A DNA stretch of 64,000 nucleotides from Gemmatimonadaceae bacterium (GTDB lineage: Bacteria; Gemmatimonadota; Gemmatimonadetes; Gemmatimonadales; Gemmatimonadaceae). Shown piece by piece: positions 59,580-64,000 of the stretch. Position 1 is the first letter of the stretch. Each line of letters begins with the position of its first letter. A model generated the notes under the pieces. That model worked only from the letters and a program-made list of their open reading frames with translations. It did no database searches and was not told where the DNA came from. The translations under genes and the position numbers were made by a program. The stretch lies in contig JBBEBQ010000005.1 in assembly GCA_040882285.1 (NCBI GenBank), positions 62,001 to 126,000 on the forward strand, in the 5' to 3' direction.

Positions 59580-60208
59580 GGCCGGGTACGCGCACCCGGC
59601 GCGCCTCGCTCCGCTTTGGCCAGCGTGATCAGGAAGCCGAACGCCGGATCCTTGGAATCGGAGTGGCGGAGCACTTCCCAGTGCTCGTCCAGGTAGGCAC
59701 GCAGAAATCGCGTGACGTGGCCGAGCGAAATGACGAGATGGCGGCCCGTGTCGGCGCCGTCGATCGTCGAAGCGAATATCGCGGTGCGCACTCGGTGCCC
59801 ATTGGGCAGCAGCGCGTGTCCATCACGAACGAGCGCTGCGGCGACGCGCGGAGCTATGTCGTGTGGCGAGCATCCGAAGCCGGCCAGGACCGCTCGCAGC
59901 ACGACCGGATCGTTCGCGGCCCGGTTGAGCTGCGCGCGCCCCTCCTTGACCTCGCCGATGAGCATGTCCGGCAGTTCGGCTTGGACGCCGAGGGCTTCGT
60001 CGACCGCGAGATGATCTTCGTCTCCGCCCGGGCGACGCCCCGGAACGAGACGGCCGGCGTTCGGAAAGCGAACCGCGAGGATGTCGAGGTCCGTCGCGGT
60101 GCGATATGCGCCGTCCCGCCTCGCCGCGATGACCGGGTATTCCGTCACCGTGAAATATCCATTGACCCGGAGGTACGCCTGCACCAGCGCGATGGCGTTG
60201 TCCATCAT
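59576..60208 (-). CDS. PD-(D/E)xK-like protein, unknown function
   Basis: 210 aa. The N-terminal half has TEYPVIAARRDG, TATDLDILAVRFPN (Asp42) and IGEVKEGRAQL (Glu86-x-Lys88), the D...ExK arrangement of restriction-nuclease-like folds (VLR-type). The C-terminal part (HLVISLGHVTRFLRAYLDEH) is not recognised. The 4-bp overlap with the phosphorylase gene and common operon imply a function tied to nucleotide turnover, but this is inference. Confidence 0.7.
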   Translation of the reverse strand: MMDNAIALVQAYLRVNGYFTVTEYPVIAARRDGAYRTATDLDILAVRFPNAGRLVPGRRPGGDEDHLAVDEALGVQAELPDMLIGEVKEGRAQLNRAANDPVVLRAVLAGFGCSPHDIAPRVAAALVRDGHALLPNGHRVRTAIFASTIDGADTGRHLVISLGHVTRFLRAYLDEHWEVLRHSDSKDPAFGFLITLAKAERGAPGARTRP

Positions 60209-60256
60209 GCGGCCGTGGTCACAGAACGCTCGCGATGACGCCGGCCGCGCGCTCGA

Positions 60257-61183
60257 TTAGCCTAGCTGGTCAGGGTCGTGCGCGGGGCGGCGAACCAGAA
60301 CGGGCACGGCGGCACCGCGCACTACCTTGTCGGCGACGCTGCCGAGGAAAAACCGCGATAAGGCGCCGCGCCCGTGTGCGGACAGCGCGATCAAGTCAAT
60401 GTCCTGCTGCTCCGCATACTCGAGAATGCAAGCTGCCGGCCGCTGATGCACCACTACCCTTGTCTCCACCAGGGCACCGCTCTCGCGCAGCTCTTCGGCC
60501 GTCCGGTTCAGGTATGCCAGTTCCTCGGCGACGCGAGGCTCGACATCGGATGCCAGGGTAAAGGGTTCGGAGCCCGGATACGATTGAGCTAGCAGCGGCG
60601 GTGGCACCACGACGGTCAGCAGCGTGTACACGGTAACGTCCGGTGTCCCAAGCGACAGTACGATATCCAGCACCTCCTCGGCCATCGCGGAGCCGTCGAG
60701 CGGAATCAGAACGCGGCGAAAGAGCGGCTCGAGAAGATCGCCCGGCCATTCCGCCCCGGATCGCACCAGCAGCAGCGGCACCGGCGTGCCGCGCAGGAGT
60801 CCGTCCGCAACGCTGCCCAGCCAGGCGCGGCTCAGTCCGCCCCGTCCGTGCGTCATCATCACCACCAGATCGTGGGAGCGCCCGGCGAGATATCGCTGGA
60901 GCGTGGGAACTACCGGCCCGTCCAGGAATTCCGCTTTCACCGGTAGCGACGTTTCCCGTGTGAGCTGCTCCGCGAGAGCGCTCAGGTCCGTCCGCATCTC
61001 CCGCCGCAGCTCACTGTCAAGCCGCGTTTCGTGCATCGATGCGCTGCCGGAGTACACGACCGGTTCGTGCACGTGCACGAGGTGCACTGCCGCATCGCTG
61101 CGGCGAGCCAGCGCGAGCGCGGCTGGCAGCGCACGCCTTCCGAATGCGGAGCCGTCGAGCGGAACAGCGATCGAAGTGTACAT
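60257..61183 (-). CDS. Tandem universal stress protein (two UspA domains)
   Basis: 308 aa: two repeats, each ending in the nucleotide-binding G-x2-G-x9-G(S/T) motif: MMTHGRGGLSRAWLGSVADG and ALSAHGRGALSRFFLGSVAD. ATP-binding type. Cytoplasmic stress protein; follows the PD-(D/E)xK-like gene by 48 bp in transcription order upstream and a His-rich gene by 1 bp. Confidence 0.93.
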   Translation of the reverse strand: MYTSIAVPLDGSAFGRRALPAALALARRSDAAVHLVHVHEPVVYSGSASMHETRLDSELRREMRTDLSALAEQLTRETSLPVKAEFLDGPVVPTLQRYLAGRSHDLVVMMTHGRGGLSRAWLGSVADGLLRGTPVPLLLVRSGAEWPGDLLEPLFRRVLIPLDGSAMAEEVLDIVLSLGTPDVTVYTLLTVVVPPPLLAQSYPGSEPFTLASDVEPRVAEELAYLNRTAEELRESGALVETRVVVHQRPAACILEYAEQQDIDLIALSAHGRGALSRFFLGSVADKVVRGAAVPVLVRRPAHDPDQLG

Positions 61184-61184
61184 G

Positions 61185-61415
61185 TTAGTGCGGGTGTCCC
61201 GTGCGCCCGAAGGGACGCTCGTCCCGCGGTGAGACGTCTCGGTTCTTCTCGTCGTCGCGCCGCGGCCGGCGGCGGCCGCCGTGGCGCCCGTGGCCTCCGT
61301 GGCCTCCGTGGCCTCCGTGGCCTCCGTGGCCTCCGTGGCCTCCGTGGCCGAGATGCATTACTACGAACAACACGGCCACGACAAGCCAGAGCCAGTTCTG
61401 CGCAAGCCACCTCAT
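61185..61415 (-). CDS. Small membrane protein with Gly-Gly-His repeat
   Basis: 76 aa. One membrane helix (WLWLVVAVLFVVMHL), then HLGHGGHGGHGGHGGHGGHG, then an Arg-rich, charged tail. Encoded by a 9-bp tandem repeat. Layout like DUF2933-type small metal-cluster proteins; the His repeat would bind metal in the periplasm or cytoplasm. Lies 2 bp from the stress protein gene and upstream of it. Confidence 0.8.
   Translation of the reverse strand: MRWLAQNWLWLVVAVLFVVMHLGHGGHGGHGGHGGHGGHGGHGRHGGRRRPRRDDEKNRDVSPRDERPFGRTGHPH
61290..61349. repeat. 9-bp tandem repeat (GTGGCCTCC), coding
   Basis: Nearly seven copies in succession; on the minus strand they encode the GGH repeat. In-frame unit length (3 codons) allows gain or loss of copies without a frameshift. 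Confidence 0.93.
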
Positions 61416-61443
61416 GATTTACTCCATTAGTCAGCGGTGCGCC

Positions 61444-61650
61444 TCACGCCTCCTGCGGCGTATAGCCGGCGAACGCGATCGCAGCGGCGATGACGGCACC
61501 GTTGGCGATCGCCGGATCGTACGCAACAGTCGCAGACCCGATGCTGACGTCCGCGCTCAGCACGCCGGGAACGCGGCGGATTGCCTCCCCGACTTCGCGC
61601 ACGCAGTTGTCGCAGCTCATGCCGCGGATGGGTATGGTAAGCGGATCCAT
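61444..61650 (-). CDS. Heavy-metal-associated (HMA) domain copper chaperone-like protein
   Basis: 68 aa: MDPLTIPIRGMSCDNCVREV with the GMxCxxC metal site, then the βαββαβ remainder ATVAYDPAIANGAVIAAAIA. GAGGAGGAG lies just before the ATG at 61650, which excludes the longer form. CopZ-type Cu(I) or similar metal carrier. Confidence 0.92.
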   Translation of the reverse strand: MDPLTIPIRGMSCDNCVREVGEAIRRVPGVLSADVSIGSATVAYDPAIANGAVIAAAIAFAGYTPQEA

Positions 61651-61779
61651 GGCTCCTCCTCGAGGACGATTGGTAACGCCTGTAATGTCGAGCCCGCGCC
61701 TGAAGCCAGCCTGAGGGGCAGATGAGCACTGCGCGCCCGCTGACATTCTGAACGCGCCGGCACGGCGGAAGTCAGGACT

Positions 61780-63141
61780 CTATACCCAACTCCCGGAAAA
61801 TCCCGCACGCCGCAAGCCGCTGATCAGATACGGGCACCCTCGCATCAACCGCCATAACAAGCCCGTGCGATAATTCTCGATCATCAGAACGATCGGGCCC
61901 TGGTTCAGCCCGAAATGCCACGGCGATACCCAGCCGAGCGGAGTGTCTCCTTCTCCGGGGAAGGTCTGGTTGAACGACGCTTTGAAGCCGTATGGATTCG
62001 GCTGTGTCAGCTTCGCCTCGTGAATGCAATAGCCGAGCATCGGCAGCGCGATCTCGGGCGCAAACGGCAACGACGCCACCACGGCCCACGGCGCAATGGT
62101 CCCGTCGTCCGGTCCGTACGGTACGCCGCGCGCCACGTAATCGAAGAACTCCCGCTCGATGCCATTGACCCTCATGCTGCCTGGACCGGGACCTTCGCTG
62201 GCGGTGATACCCCAGCAATCGGCAGCATAGCCCTCGAACTCCAGCGGGTTCTCGATCGCGTACTGTTGCTGCACGTACGTAGCGCGGCGGCTGTTCTCGA
62301 AATAGTCAATGCCTTTATCACGCATGAAGGCATCCTGGATGCCGCGAAAGTCGATCCAGACATGCGAGAGCTGGTGGGTGAACAACGACCCGGCGTAGAG
62401 ATACTCCTGGCCGTAAATCCGTTTCCACTCGTAGGTGGAACACCACGCCGGGTAGCTCGCCTCCGGCAAGGGATGCGTGGGCGAGCCTAGTCCAAGGACA
62501 TAGAGCAGCAACGCCTCGTCGTAGCCTTCCCATCGATATTCGAGAAAGCCGCTCTCGGGCCTCCAGCCGTGAGTTACGGTCGAGCCTCCATCCAGCGCCC
62601 ATTGCCAATCCGCGCGGCGATACAGCGCGTCGGCCAGGGAGCGGATCTCCCGCTCGTCGGACGTATCCGCGTCAAAATAAAGTCGCGCCGCCAATGCGCC
62701 GGCCAACAGAAACGTGCTGTCCACCGTTGACAGCTCGCATTGCCGGGCGCGCCGGCCGGTATGCATATCGAGAAAGTGGTAATAGAACCCTTTATAGCCG
62801 GTGGCATCCAGCTCCGGACCTTGCGAGCTGTTCCAGAAGAAGCGCAGCGTGGTGAGCGTTCGTTCTACTGCCGCGGCACGCGACATGTAACCCCGCTCGA
62901 CCCCGACGGGATATGCCGCGAGCGCCAGGCCGGTGGCGGCGATGCTCGCGGGCCAGTCCGGCGCTGTCTTGTCGATCACCAGCCCGTTGCTGGCGTTCGC
63001 CTCATACAGGAAGTAGTTGAACGATTCGTGCTGGAGCTGGTCCAGATCGGCATCGGTGGTTGGCTTTCGGTGGTTCACATGGCCTTCACCGTGGTCTGCA
63101 CGCGCCTTGTCGCCAGCGCGGAAAAAGTCGGCAGCGGTCAC
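61780..63141 (-). CDS. Glucoamylase-family (PF10091-type) protein
   Basis: 453 aa. Starts with GTG at 63141, 8 bp after the zwf stop. Family motifs: SSQGPELDATGYKGFYYHFL, TVDSTFLLAGALAARLYFD, WRPESGFLEYRWEGYDEALL, EYLYAGSLFTHQLSHVWIDF, ADCWGITASEGPGPGSMRVN. Uncharacterised glucan-related enzymes, related to the cyclic glucan synthase C-terminal domain. No signal peptide seen. Confidence 0.88.
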   Translation of the reverse strand: MTAADFFRAGDKARADHGEGHVNHRKPTTDADLDQLQHESFNYFLYEANASNGLVIDKTAPDWPASIAATGLALAAYPVGVERGYMSRAAAVERTLTTLRFFWNSSQGPELDATGYKGFYYHFLDMHTGRRARQCELSTVDSTFLLAGALAARLYFDADTSDEREIRSLADALYRRADWQWALDGGSTVTHGWRPESGFLEYRWEGYDEALLLYVLGLGSPTHPLPEASYPAWCSTYEWKRIYGQEYLYAGSLFTHQLSHVWIDFRGIQDAFMRDKGIDYFENSRRATYVQQQYAIENPLEFEGYAADCWGITASEGPGPGSMRVNGIEREFFDYVARGVPYGPDDGTIAPWAVVASLPFAPEIALPMLGYCIHEAKLTQPNPYGFKASFNQTFPGEGDTPLGWVSPWHFGLNQGPIVLMIENYRTGLLWRLMRGCPYLISGLRRAGFSGSWV

Positions 63142-63148
63142 TTGCGGC

Positions 63149-64000
63149 TCATTCTTCGGGCGAATGCCAGCGCCGCCCGTCGAGGGCGAGCAGCTTGTCA
63201 GCCGCCAGGGGACCCGCGGAGCCAGCCGCGTAATTCGGGAAGTTCGTCGCTCTTTCCGCTTCCCACTTGGCGAGCACCGGCTGCACGATCTCCCACGCGG
63301 CTTCGACTTCATCTGCGCGGGCAAAGAACGTTGGATCGCCGCGCAGCGCGTCGAGGAGAAGATGCTCGTAAGCGGACGGCGACTCCGCCGCCTTCGGGTC
63401 GCGCGTATAGCAGTAGTCGAGGTCGATGCGCCGGAGCTGCATGTCCTGTCCCGGCAGTTTCCCCTCCACCTGCAGGACAACCCCCTCGTGCGGAGAGATG
63501 CTGGCGACGAGCTTGTTCGGGCGCACTCCTGAGCCGCCGGCTCCGCCGGGAAGGAACGGAGTGTGGGGCGCAGGCCTGAACTCAACCACGATCTCGGTCG
63601 CGCGCTTCGGCAGGCGTTTACCGGACCGCAGGTAGAAGGGCACTCCCGCCCAGCGCATGTTATCAATGTGGAGCCTGAGCGCAGCGTAGGTCTCCACGTA
63701 GGAGGCCGCTGATACTTTCTCCTCCTCGCGATAGGCTGACACCGGCTCGCCTGCGATGAAGCCCGCGCCGTACTGCCCGCGCACGGCGGAGCTGCCGACA
63801 TCGTCCGGCGGGATTGTCCGGACGGCGCGCAACACTTTCACTTTTTCATCGCGTACGGCGCGCGGGTTCCATTCGGCGGGGGGCTCGATGGCCACGAGGG
63901 CGCAGAGTTGCATTAGGTGGTTCTGCACCATGTCGCGCAGAGCGCCGGCCGTTTCGTAGTAACCTCCCCGCCCCTCAACGCCAAGCGTCTCTCCCGCCGT
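63149..64000 (-). CDS. zwf: Glucose-6-phosphate dehydrogenase, 5' part outside the window
   Basis: C-terminal ~283 codons visible. YYETAGALRDMVQNHLMQLC (family motif), PVSAYREEEKVSAASYVETY, NMRWAGVPFYLRSGKRLPKR, EGKLPGQDMQLRRIDLDYCY, and the end WHSPEE. First step of the oxidative pentose phosphate pathway, producing NADPH. The stop lies 8 bp before the glucoamylase-like gene start. Confidence 0.95.
   Translation of the reverse strand, partial: TAGETLGVEGRGGYYETAGALRDMVQNHLMQLCALVAIEPPAEWNPRAVRDEKVKVLRAVRTIPPDDVGSSAVRGQYGAGFIAGEPVSAYREEEKVSAASYVETYAALRLHIDNMRWAGVPFYLRSGKRLPKRATEIVVEFRPAPHTPFLPGGAGGSGVRPNKLVASISPHEGVVLQVEGKLPGQDMQLRRIDLDYCYTRDPKAAESPSAYEHLLLDALRGDPTFFARADEVEAAWEIVQPVLAKWEAERATNFPNYAAGSAGPLAADKLLALDGRRWHSPEE

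Overview
The window is high-GC, gene-dense DNA from a Gram-negative, aerobic, chemo-organotrophic bacterium. Evidence for an outer membrane includes lipoproteins, C-terminal beta-barrel signatures, YceI, and a CopC/CopD protein with an outer-membrane partner. An alternative complex III operon, a large CHAT-TPR protein under ECF sigma control and many secreted peptidases fit a Gemmatimonadota-like organism. That assignment is inference from gene content, not a phylogeny. No phage, IS element or CRISPR array was seen.

Layout. 1-3.9 kb: an incomplete NtrC-type response regulator and a four-gene minor-pilin operon on the minus strand. 3.9-7.3 kb: an NTF2-like lipoprotein, an M28 peptidase, then two adjacent frame-disrupted genes, one secreted and one DsbA-like. 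7.4-16.4 kb: a minus-strand ECF sigma, anti-sigma and CHAT-TPR unit, divergent from three secreted proteins of unknown role. 16.7-24.8 kb: tRNA-Ala and the alternative complex III operon actABCDEF, the quinol-oxidising respiratory complex. 24.8-44.6 kb: housekeeping and envelope genes, namely TrmJ, M15 peptidase, DedA, superoxide dismutase, arginine decarboxylase, PdxH, a MoeB-rhodanese, an ABC exporter, an M14 peptidase operon, a DMT transporter, a lytic transglycosylase, an XRE regulator, a LysM protein and an Nramp transporter. 44.7-47.2 kb: a CcdA, TlpA and beta-propeller thiol-redox operon. 47.5-54.8 kb: a copper-handling island with a Cys-rich four-helix-bundle protein, DUF305, CopC-CopD, an M56 peptidase, a BlaI/CopY repressor, DUF4198, a Met/His-rich protein and a barrel protein. 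55-64 kb: DUF6629, cyclopropane synthase, a PRPP-synthase, nucleoside phosphorylase and nuclease-like gene set, a universal stress protein, small metal-binding proteins, a glucoamylase-like protein and the end of zwf.

Two kinds of non-coding structure stand out. (i) Three long hairpins (near 28974, 29226 and 40359) have unrelated stems of about 30 bp or more but the same loop sequence. (ii) Seven intergenic loci carry arrays of short words, often heptamers such as CTAGTCA or GGCTATT, arranged as two facing arms that fold into long hairpins, and an eighth (16826) carries only an array. They sit in co-directional, divergent and intra-operon positions, so they are not simply terminators.

The copper island looks like a BlaR1/BlaI-style circuit adapted to metal. 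The repressor gene overlaps an HEXXH membrane peptidase whose extracytoplasmic tail is rich in Cys and His, and a similar TTTTATG-N3-CATAAAA inverted repeat lies about 40 bp upstream of both copper transcription units.
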